Assembly: GCA_002348545.1 (NCBI GenBank)
Contig: DEBM01000067.1
Location: 1 to 49,943, forward strand
Length of the DNA stretch: 49,943 bases
Reading direction: 5' to 3'
From: Balneolaceae bacterium UBA2956
GTDB lineage: Bacteria > Bacteroidota > Rhodothermia > Balneolales > Balneolaceae
The position numbers and the translations under genes were made by a program. The notes below the pieces were generated by a model, which did not search any database, was not told where the DNA came from, and worked only from the letters and a program-made list of their open reading frames with translations. Every line of letters begins with the position of its first letter. Positions within the stretch are counted from its first letter, which is position 1. Below are positions 1 to 9,058 of the stretch, piece after piece.

Positions 1-1902
1 ATGCCAATGGGAATGGCAGATGTGGCTATGGTTCTTTGGACTAAGTTTTTGAAATATAATCCAAAAAATCCCCAGTGGTTCGATCGTGATAGATTTATAC
101 TTTCCGCTGGACATGGTTCCATGTTGCTTTATAGTTTGTTGCATCTGTCGGGTTATGATTTAAGTATGGATGAACTTAAGAAGTTTCGCCAAATGGGGTC
201 AAAAACACCAGGACATCCGGAGTTTGGAGTGACTCCAGGGGTTGAAATGACTACAGGGCCATTGGGTCAGGGCTTTGCAACTGGCGTAGGATTTGCCATG
301 GCAGAACGATATTTAGCCGCTCAGTTTAATACAGCTTCTCAGACCTTAATTGACCACTATACTTATGCAATTGTAAGTGATGGCGACTTAATGGAAGGAG
401 TTTCCCACGAAGCTGCTTCATTGGCAGGACATTTGTCCCTGGAAAAATTAATCTACTTATATGATTCCAACTCAATATCAATTGAAGGTGAAACTAATCT
501 TGCATTTACTGAAGATGTTAAAGAACGTTTTTTAGCATATAATTGGCAAGTTATTAAAGTTGATGGCCATAATCATGAGCATATTGAAGAAGCTATTTTA
601 AAAGCTAAAACAAACACTGAACAACCCTCATTAATTGTCTGTGAAACCAAGATTGGCTATGGTTCCCCAAATAAAGAGGGAAAAGAATCTTCTCACGGCG
701 CTCCACTGGGTGAAGATGAAATTCGTAGAACCAAGTTGGGTTATGGTCTGGATCCAGACGATCACTTCCATGTTGAGCGGCATGTGTATGATGCGTTTCA
801 TGTAAGAGCGGAGTTAGGTGCTGCACTCGAATTGGATTGGAACAATAAATTGAAGTATTTAGAAAAGAATGATCCAGTTTTTTACACAAAATTTATTTCA
901 TGGACGAATCAAACATATCTTCAAAATATGACGGATGTCTTACCTGAATTTGAAGCTGATCCTAAGGGAATGGCTACTCGAACTAGTTCGGGAAAAGTAA
1001 TTAATGCTCTAAAAGATATGATACCTAACTTAATTGGTGGTTCAGCCGATTTAGGCCCTAGCACAAAAACTGATATTGAAGGTGCTGGTTCATTTACACA
1101 GTTTAATCACAAGGGGCGAATTATTCATTTTGGAGTACGTGAATTTGGAATGGCGGCGGCAGTAAATGGAATGATGTTGCATGGTGGTTTACATGTATTT
1201 GGGGCTACATTCTTTGTTTTTACGGATTATCTTAGACCAGCTCTTCGTCTGGCTGCATTAATGAAAATTCCGTCTATATTTGTAATGACCCATGATAGTA
1301 TAGGCTTAGGTGAGGATGGACCTACCCATCAACCTGTGGAACATTTAGCTAGTTTACGTGCCATGCCCAACGTATTAGTGCTTCGCCCAGCAGACGCTAA
1401 TGAGGTTTCTCATGCATGGAAAGTGGCCTTAGAGCATAAAACAGGTCCAAGTATCTTAGTGTTAACTCGGCAAAATGTACCTATCTACTCTAGGCATAAT
1501 GATAACTCGGCTGAATTAGTTGCAAAAGGTGGATATGTGTTATCTGAGGCTGAGAATGGAGAAGCAGAGGGAATAGTCATAGCGACTGGATCCGAAGTTC
1601 AGCTAGCCATGCAAGCACAGGCAGAGTTAGCCAAAGAAGGTACTAGCGTTCGGGTGGTAAGTTTGCCAAGTTGGGAACTTTTTGATATACAGTCTACCGA
1701 ATACAAGAATTCAGTGTTACCAACTCATTTGACCAAGAGAGTCTCTATCGAAGCAGGGTCCACCTTTGGCTGGCAAAAATATCTGGGTCTAGAAGGAAGA
1801 GCAATAGGAATAGATAGCTTTGGTGAGTCGGCGCCTTTTGAAGAGTTATATGAATATTTCAATATTTCTTCAAAAGCAATTGCAGCCTATTTTAACGATT
1901 AG
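1..1902 (+). CDS. tkt: Transketolase, 5' end cut by the window edge
   Basis: This is a transketolase, the thiamine-diphosphate enzyme of the non-oxidative pentose phosphate pathway that moves two-carbon ketol units between sugar phosphates. The reading frame is open at base 1. The visible protein starts at the conserved GMPMGMA-like segment that normally follows a short N-terminal helix, so I infer that a few tens of residues are missing. Visible signatures are the GHGS segment near residue 38, GPLGQG near 87, the TPP/metal motif beginning SDGDLMEG near 124 and closing with DSNSIS about 27 residues later, and GVREFGMA near 378, which carries the glutamate that activates TPP. The C-terminal domain is complete and ends at a TAG. 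polA starts 14 bases downstream on the same strand, so the two may be co-transcribed. Confidence 0.96.
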   Translation: MPMGMADVAMVLWTKFLKYNPKNPQWFDRDRFILSAGHGSMLLYSLLHLSGYDLSMDELKKFRQMGSKTPGHPEFGVTPGVEMTTGPLGQGFATGVGFAMAERYLAAQFNTASQTLIDHYTYAIVSDGDLMEGVSHEAASLAGHLSLEKLIYLYDSNSISIEGETNLAFTEDVKERFLAYNWQVIKVDGHNHEHIEEAILKAKTNTEQPSLIVCETKIGYGSPNKEGKESSHGAPLGEDEIRRTKLGYGLDPDDHFHVERHVYDAFHVRAELGAALELDWNNKLKYLEKNDPVFYTKFISWTNQTYLQNMTDVLPEFEADPKGMATRTSSGKVINALKDMIPNLIGGSADLGPSTKTDIEGAGSFTQFNHKGRIIHFGVREFGMAAAVNGMMLHGGLHVFGATFFVFTDYLRPALRLAALMKIPSIFVMTHDSIGLGEDGPTHQPVEHLASLRAMPNVLVLRPADANEVSHAWKVALEHKTGPSILVLTRQNVPIYSRHNDNSAELVAKGGYVLSEAENGEAEGIVIATGSEVQLAMQAQAELAKEGTSVRVVSLPSWELFDIQSTEYKNSVLPTHLTKRVSIEAGSTFGWQKYLGLEGRAIGIDSFGESAPFEELYEYFNISSKAIAAYFND

Positions 1903-1916
1903 TCATAATTCAATTC

Positions 1917-4784
1917 ATGGCAGAGAAAAAAATCTTATTAATTGATGGCATGGCTCTAGCCTACCGTTCACACTTTGCTTTTATACGAGCTAATCTAGTC
2001 AACAGTGAAGGAATTCCCACTGGACCTATTATGGGTTTTGCCAATACCATAGATAAACTAATCGACGAGTTTGAACCCAGTCATGTAGCTGTTGCATGGG
2101 ATACACATGCCCCCACTTTTCGGCACGAATGGGATGACCGCTACAAGGCGCAACGGCCACCACAACCCGAAGAATTACGATTAGGAGTTCCACTAATCAA
2201 AGAAATGCTCGGCTATTGGAATATTCCTAATATTGAACAAGATGGCTTCGAAGCGGATGATATCATTGGAACTCTAGCTTATTCGGTGGATGAGGGGGAG
2301 GCAGAGGTGTATTTAGTAACCCCTGATAAAGATTTTATGCAGCTGGTAAATCGGTATGTATATATGCTAAAACCTAATAATAAAAATGGGGGTTTTGATC
2401 GCATTGATGAAGAGGGTGTGAAGGATTATTTTGGTGTATATCCTAATCAAGTTATTGACGTTTTGGCTCTTCTGGGAGACGCATCTGATAATATTCCTGG
2501 AGTACCTGGTATTGGAAAAAAAGGGGCACCTAAGTTAATCCAGCAATATGAGTCGCTGGATAAATTATTGGATCAGGCTTTAACTATTTCAGCCAAAAGA
2601 CAACGAGAAAATTTAATTGAATATGCTGATGAGGCCAGGCATGCCCGGAGAATGGTCACTATTAAAACCGATGTTCCTGGGGTACAATCATGGACAGATT
2701 TGAGTAGAACTGAAGCAGATTGGTCTGATTTAGCTACTTTTTTTTCAAAGATGGGTTTTAGAAGCTTAACTAGGAAATATGAAAATATTTCGTCACGTAC
2801 CGCTTCAGCGGTAGACTCTGTTTCTATGAAAGTTCAACCAACCTTCGGTCATGATTCTTTCAGTAAGCTGAAGAGTGAGGAAGGGATAAATCCCAAGATT
2901 AAGGATTCCCAAAAGAAGCTTTCAAAAACTCAAAGTGATAACTCTGCGACTGAATCTCCATTAAATTTATTTGCAACTAATATTAAAGCAGCAACCTATG
3001 ATGCGAGTGAAGTTGAGTATCTGTTGATTGATAATGAAGTCGATTTATTAGCTTATTTAGAGTCTATTGATCTTACTAAGCCATTGGTTGTTGATACTGA
3101 GACTGATAGCGCGGATCCACTAATGGCTAATTTAGTAGGTATAGCTATGACCCAAGTATCACACAAGGCCGTATATATTCCCTATAACCCAGAATGGAAT
3201 TTAGCCTTAGAACAAATATTAGGAGCTACTGATCTTCTGATTATTGCTCATAATTACAAATTTGACTATACGGTTTTAAAACGACATGGTATCGAATTGT
3301 GTGGTAAAATTTTTGATACTATGATAGCCGCCTATCTCATTGATTCAGATCAGAGGCTAAAAATGGATGAGCTATCCTTGCGCTATCTACAGTATGAACC
3401 CATTCCTATAACTGAGCTCTTAGGTAAAGGTAAGGTAAAAGAGCAGTTAACTATGGCAGAGGTTACTATGGAAGCTCTAGTACCTTATGCGTGTGAAGAT
3501 GCCGACATTACGTTTCGTTTGTATACTATTTTTTCAGAAAAATTGAAGAAAGACGGTTTAAACGAAGTAGCATTCGATCTAGACTTTCCGTTGAGCCGAG
3601 TACTAGCTCGAATGGAAGCTAAAGGAATTGCTTTGGATATTAAGCTCCTTAAAGAGTTTTCAGTTGCTCTGAGTGGAGATATGGAGCGCCTCAAGTCAGC
3701 AATTTTTAATGAGTGTGGTGAAGAGTTTAATCTCAATTCGCCAGTACAGTTAGGAGACATTCTTTTCGAAAAATTAAGTCTACCGGCTGGTAAGAAAACT
3801 AAAACAGGTAAATACTCTACTAATGAAACAGTTTTATCTAAGCTCGCACATGTGCATAAAGTACCTGAACAGGTACTTGAGTTCCGCTCTTTAGCTAAAT
3901 TGAAATCTACTTATGCCGATGTATTACCTAATCTTTTATCACCAGTGAGCCATCGCCTACACACCGACTACAATCAATGTGTGGCAGCAACGGGTCGTCT
4001 AGCATCTTCGAATCCAAATTTACAAAATATTCCTATACGCACAACACGCAGTCGTGAAATTAGAAAAGCATTCATACCAGAAGAAGGGTATAAAATATTA
4101 TCAGCGGATTATTCTCAGGTGGAGCTACGTATAATTGCGCATATTTCTGAAGATCCAGATATGATCCAAGCTTTTAAGAACGGGGAAGACATTCATGCTC
4201 GCACGGCAAAGGAAATTTTTTCATTAGATAGTTTAGATCGTGTAACCTCGGACCATCGGAGAAAAGCAAAAGAAGTTAATTTTGGGATTCCTTATGGATT
4301 AAGTGCCTATGGTTTAGCTCAGAATCTTGGGATATCCAATGGAGAAGCTAAAGATATGATTGACGCTTATTTTGAGCGGTTTCCTAATATATCTGCTTAT
4401 ATAAAATTCGCTAAGGAATTTGTAAAAGAGCATGGTTATGTTAAAACTCTGATGGGTAGAAGACGGTATTTACCAAATATTGAGTCAAGTAATTGGAATC
4501 AACGAGCATTTTCCGAAAGAGCTGCCATAAATATGCCGATACAAGGCACAGCGGCTGATATTATAAAGGTAGCAATGTTGTCCATTGATCAGTGGATACG
4601 AGGAGAGAATATAAAGAGTAGGATGTTATTACAGATCCATGATGAATTGATATTTGAGTTGCATGAAGACGAGAAGGATTGGGTGCCAAGAATTATTGTA
4701 AACAAAATGGAGCAAGCTATTGAGCTAAAAGCCCCATTAAAAGTCGGATGGGGGATAGGAGATAACTGGCTAGAGGCCCATTAA
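1917..4784 (+). CDS. polA: DNA polymerase I with 5' nuclease and proofreading domains
   Basis: This is a full-length Pol I of 955 residues, close to the usual 900-950, acting in Okazaki-fragment maturation and repair synthesis. Residues 1 to about 290 form the FEN-like 5' nuclease, with LLIDGMALAYRSHFA at the start, EADDIIGT and TPDKDF. A poorly conserved linker of about 80 residues follows. The 3'-5' exonuclease domain keeps its acidic residues: DTET near 393, NYKFDY, and YACEDAD. Proofreading is therefore expected to be active, unlike in Thermus or Bacillus Pol I. The polymerase domain has motif A (DYSQVELR near 731), the O-helix RRKAKEVNFG, and motif C (QIHDELIF near 906). The O-helix phenylalanine is of the E. 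coli type, which predicts discrimination against dideoxynucleotides. The ATG follows the transketolase stop by 14 bases, without a clear Shine-Dalgarno sequence. Confidence 0.98.
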   Translation: MAEKKILLIDGMALAYRSHFAFIRANLVNSEGIPTGPIMGFANTIDKLIDEFEPSHVAVAWDTHAPTFRHEWDDRYKAQRPPQPEELRLGVPLIKEMLGYWNIPNIEQDGFEADDIIGTLAYSVDEGEAEVYLVTPDKDFMQLVNRYVYMLKPNNKNGGFDRIDEEGVKDYFGVYPNQVIDVLALLGDASDNIPGVPGIGKKGAPKLIQQYESLDKLLDQALTISAKRQRENLIEYADEARHARRMVTIKTDVPGVQSWTDLSRTEADWSDLATFFSKMGFRSLTRKYENISSRTASAVDSVSMKVQPTFGHDSFSKLKSEEGINPKIKDSQKKLSKTQSDNSATESPLNLFATNIKAATYDASEVEYLLIDNEVDLLAYLESIDLTKPLVVDTETDSADPLMANLVGIAMTQVSHKAVYIPYNPEWNLALEQILGATDLLIIAHNYKFDYTVLKRHGIELCGKIFDTMIAAYLIDSDQRLKMDELSLRYLQYEPIPITELLGKGKVKEQLTMAEVTMEALVPYACEDADITFRLYTIFSEKLKKDGLNEVAFDLDFPLSRVLARMEAKGIALDIKLLKEFSVALSGDMERLKSAIFNECGEEFNLNSPVQLGDILFEKLSLPAGKKTKTGKYSTNETVLSKLAHVHKVPEQVLEFRSLAKLKSTYADVLPNLLSPVSHRLHTDYNQCVAATGRLASSNPNLQNIPIRTTRSREIRKAFIPEEGYKILSADYSQVELRIIAHISEDPDMIQAFKNGEDIHARTAKEIFSLDSLDRVTSDHRRKAKEVNFGIPYGLSAYGLAQNLGISNGEAKDMIDAYFERFPNISAYIKFAKEFVKEHGYVKTLMGRRRYLPNIESSNWNQRAFSERAAINMPIQGTAADIIKVAMLSIDQWIRGENIKSRMLLQIHDELIFELHEDEKDWVPRIIVNKMEQAIELKAPLKVGWGIGDNWLEAH

Positions 4785-4944
4785 AATCCAAGTACTACCT
4801 TTTTTGTACTTTATAGCAAACTTGATTCTTTAGCACATCAAATAAGCAGGGTTAAAGAATAGCCGAATTATGAGTGTCTCCGTTGACATCTTTTGGGTTA
4901 AATACCATCTCATTTTCTTTATAAATAAGTCGTCTATCTGTTTG

Positions 4945-5321
4945 TTAAAAAGTATCTCCAGTGGGTACAATTCTGTAAAAACAAGAGCGGTAACCAACGT
5001 AACAACTTACCCCATTTCCATGGACTTCTACGCAAAGCCAAACACAATCTTAATTATTATCAGTATGTAATCCCTTAACAAGTTGTGTTAAACCGAAGAT
5101 AGCACCTCTGTGCCAAAGTTTTTTCCTTTTTCTAGTGTAATGAACTGCCTCCCCTAGAGCAATGGTTTTTTTAGTACTTTTTCATTGATAGAACTGTGCA
5201 TGAGTAGTTTTCCCGAATTGTAGTCTGTGATAACCGTTGGAATTAACCCTTTTGGAGCAAAGTCATGGGCTTCTTCCACTTGTTCGATCGAAATTATTTT
5301 TTTTAAAATAATATTGGTCAT
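4945..5321 (-). pseudogene. hisI: Decayed phosphoribosyl-AMP cyclohydrolase (hisI)
   Basis: Read on the minus strand from an ATG at 5319-5321, this 377-base stretch encodes a recognisable HisI, the enzyme that opens the PRAMP ring in histidine synthesis. Frame 1 gives GLIPTVITDYNSGKLLM and then NEKVLK. At an A-run near 5165 the reading must shift to continue as EAVHYTRKRKKLWHRGA, then GLTQLVKGLHTDNN, an in-frame TAA near 5057, and DCVWLCVEVHGNG with SCYVGYRSCFYR. These match the family segments for substrate binding and for the two metal sites. Besides the frameshift and stop (TAA where the family has Gln), the usual metal histidine in CHxG is Tyr, and the LMLAYMN-like segment reads LMHSSIN. 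The gene is therefore broken. If the organism makes histidine, a working HisI or HisIE must lie elsewhere. The 66-codon plus-strand frame at 4870-5070 is only an antisense shadow of this relic. Confidence 0.87.
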
Positions 5322-5375
5322 TGTGACTAAGTTCAGATGTGAAAATTATATCTATAAAGGTGAGTAGATTAGATT

Positions 5376-5651
5376 TTAGTTATCTCTTACTTTTGGTAGT
5401 GTATTTTTTGAATTAATTGTTTTTGGCACTGGGTCATATCCATAACCTCCCCATGGGTGACAACCTGAAATTCTCTTTATTCCAAGCCAAGCACCTTTAA
5501 GAGGTCCCCACTTTTTTATAGCCTCAATAGTATAATCAGAACAGGTAGGGGTATACCTACACCTACGACCAAAATAAGGAGAGATGGCTAATTGATAAAA
5601 GCGTACGAGTCCAATGAGGATTGCAGAGAAAACTTGTTGGAATAGTTTCAT
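5376..5651 (-). CDS. yidD: YidD family membrane protein insertion efficiency factor
   Basis: This 91-residue protein belongs to the small YidD (UPF0161, DUF37) family, thought to help YidC-dependent insertion of proteins into the inner membrane. The diagnostic pattern is complete: RFYQLAISPYFG, then CRYTPTCSDYTIEAI, GPLKGAWLGIKRI, CHPWGGYGYDPVP. The three conserved cysteines are present. An amphipathic or membrane-associated N-terminal helix precedes the motif. The ATG overlaps the cysS stop by one base (TAATG), so translation is probably coupled to cysS. The usual rpmH-rnpA-yidD-yidC arrangement is absent here. Confidence 0.94.
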   Translation of the reverse strand: MKLFQQVFSAILIGLVRFYQLAISPYFGRRCRYTPTCSDYTIEAIKKWGPLKGAWLGIKRISGCHPWGGYGYDPVPKTINSKNTLPKVRDN

Positions 5652-7138
5652 TAGGGCAGAGTATATCGAGTTCCTTCTTTACTATCTTCTAAATCGATAT
5701 CGAGATCTTTAAGCCTGTCTCGAATAATATCTGATAACTCAAATTCTCTTTCCATTCTGGCTTTGGTTCTAATATCGATTAATAAATGAAGTAAATCTTT
5801 ACTTAGATTATCATTGAAATTACAATCAGATTTATTAGGTACATTAGGTTCAAGTCCAAGTATTTCGGTTAAAGCAATTTTAAGCCATTTTTGTAGAGCG
5901 AGTAAATCCGAAGGTGGCTGACCGGTGATAATTTTCTTCTTTATTTTTTTTGTTTTATCAAATAGGGTAGCTATAGCTCGTGCCGTATTAAAGTCATCAT
6001 TCATAGCAGACTCAAAAGCTGCCTTAAGATTTGGAAGTACTTTATCATTTATATCATTTTTATGATCGTGATGTTTCTGAGGTATATACATTAGTATACT
6101 TTCAATGGCTGACCGTAGTGATTGAAGGCCAGCTTCAGCTGCTTCTAGCGCTTTTTCTGAAAAGTCGGTAGTACTGCGATAGTGACTTTGTAAAAGGAAA
6201 AAGCGAATAACTTGAGGGTCCCAAGAGCGCTGAAGTAAAGGATGAGAGCCGTTGAAAAACTCTTCTAGACTTATGGCATTACCGAGAGACTTACCCATTT
6301 TTTGTCCATCTAGTGTAACCATATTATTATGAAGCCAGTACTTCGCAAATGATTTTCCAGTAGAACATTCAGCTTGAGCAATCTCACATTCGTGATGAGG
6401 GAACTGGTTTTCAATTCCACCACCGTGAATATCAAAATGAGTACCTAAATATTTAATGCTCATAGCTGAGCATTCGATATGCCACCCGGGATACCCAACT
6501 CCCCAAGGTGAAGGCCATTTCATTAGGTGTTTATCATCGGCTTTCTTCCACAAAGCAAAATCCGCAGGGTTGTGTTTATCTGATGCAGCCTTAATACGTG
6601 TTCCACTCGTTGCATTTTCAACATTTCGGCCGCTTAATCGGCCATAATTGGGGGCTGATAGTATATCAAAGTACACATTCCCATCAATAAGGTAAGCATG
6701 CCCTTTATCGATTAAATCCTGAATCATTGCAATCTGTTCAGGAATATGACCGGTGGCTCTAGGGGAAATATCAGGACGCTGAACTGATAGCGCATCCATA
6801 TCCCGAAAATATGTGTAGGTGTATATTTCAGCTATCTCCATAGGATCAACCTGTTCAAGACGTGCCTTTTTGGAAATTTTGTCTTCCCCTTCGTCCCCGT
6901 CACCTACTAAATGACCAACGTCGGTGATATTCTGTACGTATCTAACTTTGTAATCTAAATAACTTAAGTATCGACGAATAACATCGAAAGAAACATAGCT
7001 TTTAGCGTGGCCTAAATGAGCATTTCCATACACTGTTGGGCCGCATACATACATACCCACATGAGGAGCATGTATAGGCTCGAAAAGTTCTTTTTTTCTA
7101 GATAATGTATTGTATACATGTAATGCAGATGAGCTCAT
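5651..7138 (-). CDS. cysS: Cysteinyl-tRNA synthetase
   Basis: This class I aminoacyl-tRNA synthetase charges tRNA-Cys. The zinc-site cysteine sits in GMYVCGPTVYG, followed by the HIGH-type motif HLGHAKSY. Other zinc ligands lie in WHIECSAMS and in the HHECEIAQ segment. The KMSKS loop reads KMGKSLGN, a tolerated variant. The C-terminal DALR-like anticodon-binding helices follow, from ALEAAEAGLQSL onward. The frame opens at 7159, but I chose the ATG at 7136-7138 because it begins MSSSALHVYNTLSRKKE, the usual distance before the catalytic core. The upstream ATG would add seven residues. The product is 495 residues, normal for the family. yidD follows with a one-base overlap. Confidence 0.97.
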   Translation of the reverse strand: MSSSALHVYNTLSRKKELFEPIHAPHVGMYVCGPTVYGNAHLGHAKSYVSFDVIRRYLSYLDYKVRYVQNITDVGHLVGDGDEGEDKISKKARLEQVDPMEIAEIYTYTYFRDMDALSVQRPDISPRATGHIPEQIAMIQDLIDKGHAYLIDGNVYFDILSAPNYGRLSGRNVENATSGTRIKAASDKHNPADFALWKKADDKHLMKWPSPWGVGYPGWHIECSAMSIKYLGTHFDIHGGGIENQFPHHECEIAQAECSTGKSFAKYWLHNNMVTLDGQKMGKSLGNAISLEEFFNGSHPLLQRSWDPQVIRFFLLQSHYRSTTDFSEKALEAAEAGLQSLRSAIESILMYIPQKHHDHKNDINDKVLPNLKAAFESAMNDDFNTARAIATLFDKTKKIKKKIITGQPPSDLLALQKWLKIALTEILGLEPNVPNKSDCNFNDNLSKDLLHLLIDIRTKARMEREFELSDIIRDRLKDLDIDLEDSKEGTRYTLP

Positions 7139-7519
7139 ACTACTAACATAGTTAAACATTTATTCAGACGGGGTGCGAATAAAATCTATAAATTTTAGTT
7201 GTTTATTTTTCGTTGGTATCAGTTCTGATAGGAGCAAGCGCGTAATTTCCAGCATGAATCTCTCCTACGTGGTTAAATTCTTCATATAGATCTAAGCTAT
7301 TGATCGATTCTTTCATAATAATTAAAAGAAATTCAGTAGTTTATTTGGAATAATGATTTTAGTGATTTGAGATTTGAATATACGGTTATTTAGCGAAATT
7401 CGTTTCTAAATTAACCATTCAAAATAACCAGCTAGATACAACTCAAATAGTTATGTATATGGCTATTTCAGTCATTTTCTGATCTAAGTGGATGTAAACA
7501 CACTGTTAATAATAACTAT
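7139..7519. other. Intergenic region between divergent cysS and the Dabb gene
   Basis: About 380 bases separate two divergent genes and should hold promoters for both. Apart from the 37-codon candidate frame, the stretch is AT-rich. An 8-base inverted repeat, GGTTATTT at 7384-7391 and AAATAACC at 7422-7429, is separated by 30 bases. It is too far apart for a convincing terminator and could be chance. Confidence 0.4.
7203..7316 (-). CDS. Candidate 37-residue protein upstream of cysS
   Basis: A short minus-strand frame runs from an ATG at 7314-7316 to a TAA at 7203-7205. The product begins MKESINSLDLYEEF and ends IRTDTNEK, with mixed charge and no signal peptide or membrane segment. It lies about 65 bases upstream of the chosen cysS start on the same strand. 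I do not recognise a family. It could be a real small protein or leader peptide, a gene remnant, or chance. Its codon use looks gene-like, but 37 codons is too short to decide. Confidence 0.25.
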   Translation of the reverse strand: MKESINSLDLYEEFNHVGEIHAGNYALAPIRTDTNEK

Positions 7520-7825
7520 ATGCTACAACATATCGTCCTTTGGAAAATAAAAAATGAGTTTCAAGGAGTCCCCAAACATCAATTAATTCAAGAATTTAAG
7601 GAAAAATTGGAGCGACTTCCTGAGTTAATTTCTGATATAGATCACCTACAGGTATTTGTTAATTTTGAAGGGGAGGGTGAACAAGTTTGTGACCTTTGCT
7701 TGTTTTCGATGCATGCAGATAGAGATTCGTTAATACGATACGCTGATCATCCAGAACATCAAAAGGTACTCTCGTTTGCAAAAAATATTGTTACTGAACG
7801 TAGAGTGGTAGATGCACTTTCCTAG
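7520..7825 (+). CDS. Dabb (stress-responsive alpha/beta barrel) domain protein
   Basis: This 101-residue protein is a single Dabb domain, a dimeric ferredoxin-like fold. It begins MLQHIVLWKIKNEF, the typical first strand, has a central amphipathic helix (EFKEKLERLPEL), and ends with the diagnostic YADHPEHQKVLSFAKNI segment. Members are small cytosolic proteins, some stress-induced, and related folds include polyketide cyclases. No reaction can be assigned from sequence. It lies 11 bases before the Smr gene on the same strand, so the two are probably co-transcribed. Confidence 0.88.
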   Translation: MLQHIVLWKIKNEFQGVPKHQLIQEFKEKLERLPELISDIDHLQVFVNFEGEGEQVCDLCLFSMHADRDSLIRYADHPEHQKVLSFAKNIVTERRVVDALS

Positions 7826-7836
7826 TCATTTATATT

Positions 7837-8118
7837 ATGCCAAATAAGGATGAAACTCATGAATATCCTATAGATGGAATTTTAGATTTGCATGTGTTTA
7901 AACCAAATGAGATTAATACCCTCATTCCCGAATACATTACCGAGTGTCTTAACAGAAATATTGTAGAGATACGAATTATACATGGCAAAGGTAAGGGTAT
8001 ATTACGTAGGAGTGTTCATGCTATCTTAGAAAGAGATTCTAGAGTTATTTCTTATAAAGCGGCATATGATCGATCTTCTTGGGGAGCTACTATTGCGTAC
8101 TTGATTTCAAGTCAGTAA
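7837..8118 (+). CDS. Small stand-alone Smr domain protein
   Basis: At 93 residues this is essentially one Smr domain, the nuclease-like fold found at the C-terminus of MutS2 and in YdaL/SmrB-type proteins. Visible signatures are the N-terminal LDLHVFKPNE (DLHG-like element) and IRIIHGKGKGILRRSV (HGxG loop). The C-terminal part, SRVISYKAAYDRSSWGATIAYL, matches the usual strand and GATxVxL-like end. In the first motif the usual glycine after histidine is Val. Smr domains bind or nick nucleic acid, and some act on stalled ribosomes. The role here is unknown. It is probably co-transcribed with the upstream Dabb gene. Confidence 0.9.
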   Translation: MPNKDETHEYPIDGILDLHVFKPNEINTLIPEYITECLNRNIVEIRIIHGKGKGILRRSVHAILERDSRVISYKAAYDRSSWGATIAYLISSQ

Positions 8119-8219
8119 ACCGCTACAAATGAAATTATTTTTTGTTTATAATGTGATCCGAGTTATGTAAGAATAATTTGAGCAACATATTATTGTCAAA
8201 GGTAGTCCCCTTAGAATTA

Positions 8220-9035
8220 TTATATTGAATATACACGAACATAATCCACTTCCATGGTTGCAGGGAAGATGGAATCATCCACGCCTTGCAGCCCGCCCAG
8301 ATTCCCACCTACAGCAATATTCATTAAGAAGAAATGAGGCTGATCAAAGGGCCAATTCTCTTGGTTGTACTCTTCGGGTCTGTTGATGGTTAAAACGACT
8401 TGTTCCGGGCCATTTATATAGAATATAAGACGCTTTTCTTCCCAAATAAGTCCAAAAATATTGAACTCCTCCTCAATATTTGGAAGGGGTACGAATCCTG
8501 AGCTCACTTGAGTGCCATTCATATGATTGTTGGCTTGAGAGTGAATAGTCATTAGAACAGAATCAGGGTTGGAACTTATGTATTCCATTAAGTCGATTTC
8601 TCCGCAAAGAGGCCATCCAAGATCCCCGATATTCTCACCTAGCATCCATAATGCTGGCCAAATCCCAGGCCCTTTATATTCGGGCATTTTGGCGCGTATT
8701 TCTATTCTTCCATATAAAAAAGATTTCCGACTATTAATTCTTGCGGAGGTATAATCACCTACCCGTTGCCTGGGCCCAATTTTTCGCGCAGTTATTCGAA
8801 GCGTGCCATCATTTACTTCCAAATTATCAGAGCCTTGTGGCTGATAATTTTGCAATTCGTTATTACCCCATCCATGATCGCCAGTTTCAAACTTCCATTT
8901 GGTTGTATCGATAAAGTTCCCTTCAAATTCATCGGACCAAATTAAGCTTTGAGTATCATCGTCATCAGTCTTTATAGTACAATCAGAGGTGCCTAATAGA
9001 AGGCTACAAAACAGGATTGGTATAAGTTTTTTCAT
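8220..9035 (-). CDS. Secreted GH16 endo-beta-1,3-glucanase (laminarinase-like)
   Basis: This 271-residue exported glycoside hydrolase of family 16 most resembles laminarinases. The N-terminus, MKKLIPILFCSLLLG, is a signal sequence. A cysteine at residue 19 gives a poor lipobox because Asp precedes it, so lipidation is uncertain. The catalytic motif GEIDLMEYI places the nucleophile Glu at 146, the helper Asp at 148 and the acid/base Glu at 151. GWGNNELQNY near residue 55 and GPGIWPALWML near 123 are typical substrate-cleft segments of beta-1,3-glucanases. The product ends at the last strand, VDYVRVYS, with no carbohydrate-binding module or Por sorting domain. It is divergent from the DUF5916 gene. 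A 15-base inverted repeat sits just before its ATG. Confidence 0.95.
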   Translation of the reverse strand: MKKLIPILFCSLLLGTSDCTIKTDDDDTQSLIWSDEFEGNFIDTTKWKFETGDHGWGNNELQNYQPQGSDNLEVNDGTLRITARKIGPRQRVGDYTSARINSRKSFLYGRIEIRAKMPEYKGPGIWPALWMLGENIGDLGWPLCGEIDLMEYISSNPDSVLMTIHSQANNHMNGTQVSSGFVPLPNIEEEFNIFGLIWEEKRLIFYINGPEQVVLTINRPEEYNQENWPFDQPHFFLMNIAVGGNLGGLQGVDDSIFPATMEVDYVRVYSI

Positions 9036-9043
9036 GATTACTA

Positions 9044-9058
9044 TACAGATTGTCTGTA
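9044..9058. promoter_or_regulatory. Inverted repeat just upstream of the GH16 start
   Basis: TACAGA at 9044-9049 and TCTGTA at 9053-9058 form perfect 6-base arms around TTG. The repeat lies 8 bases before the GH16 ATG, in a position to act as an operator or a small leader hairpin. No regulator can be named from this short site. Confidence 0.4.

Noticed and set aside
4790..4811. AAGTAC/GTACTT hairpin after polA as a terminator
   Set aside because: The 6-base stem encloses a T-rich loop and is not followed by a T-tract, so it does not fit an intrinsic terminator.
4870..5070. 66-codon plus-strand frame
   Set aside because: It lies antisense to the hisI relic, has no family match or plausible start context, and its open state follows from the decayed coding sequence on the other strand.
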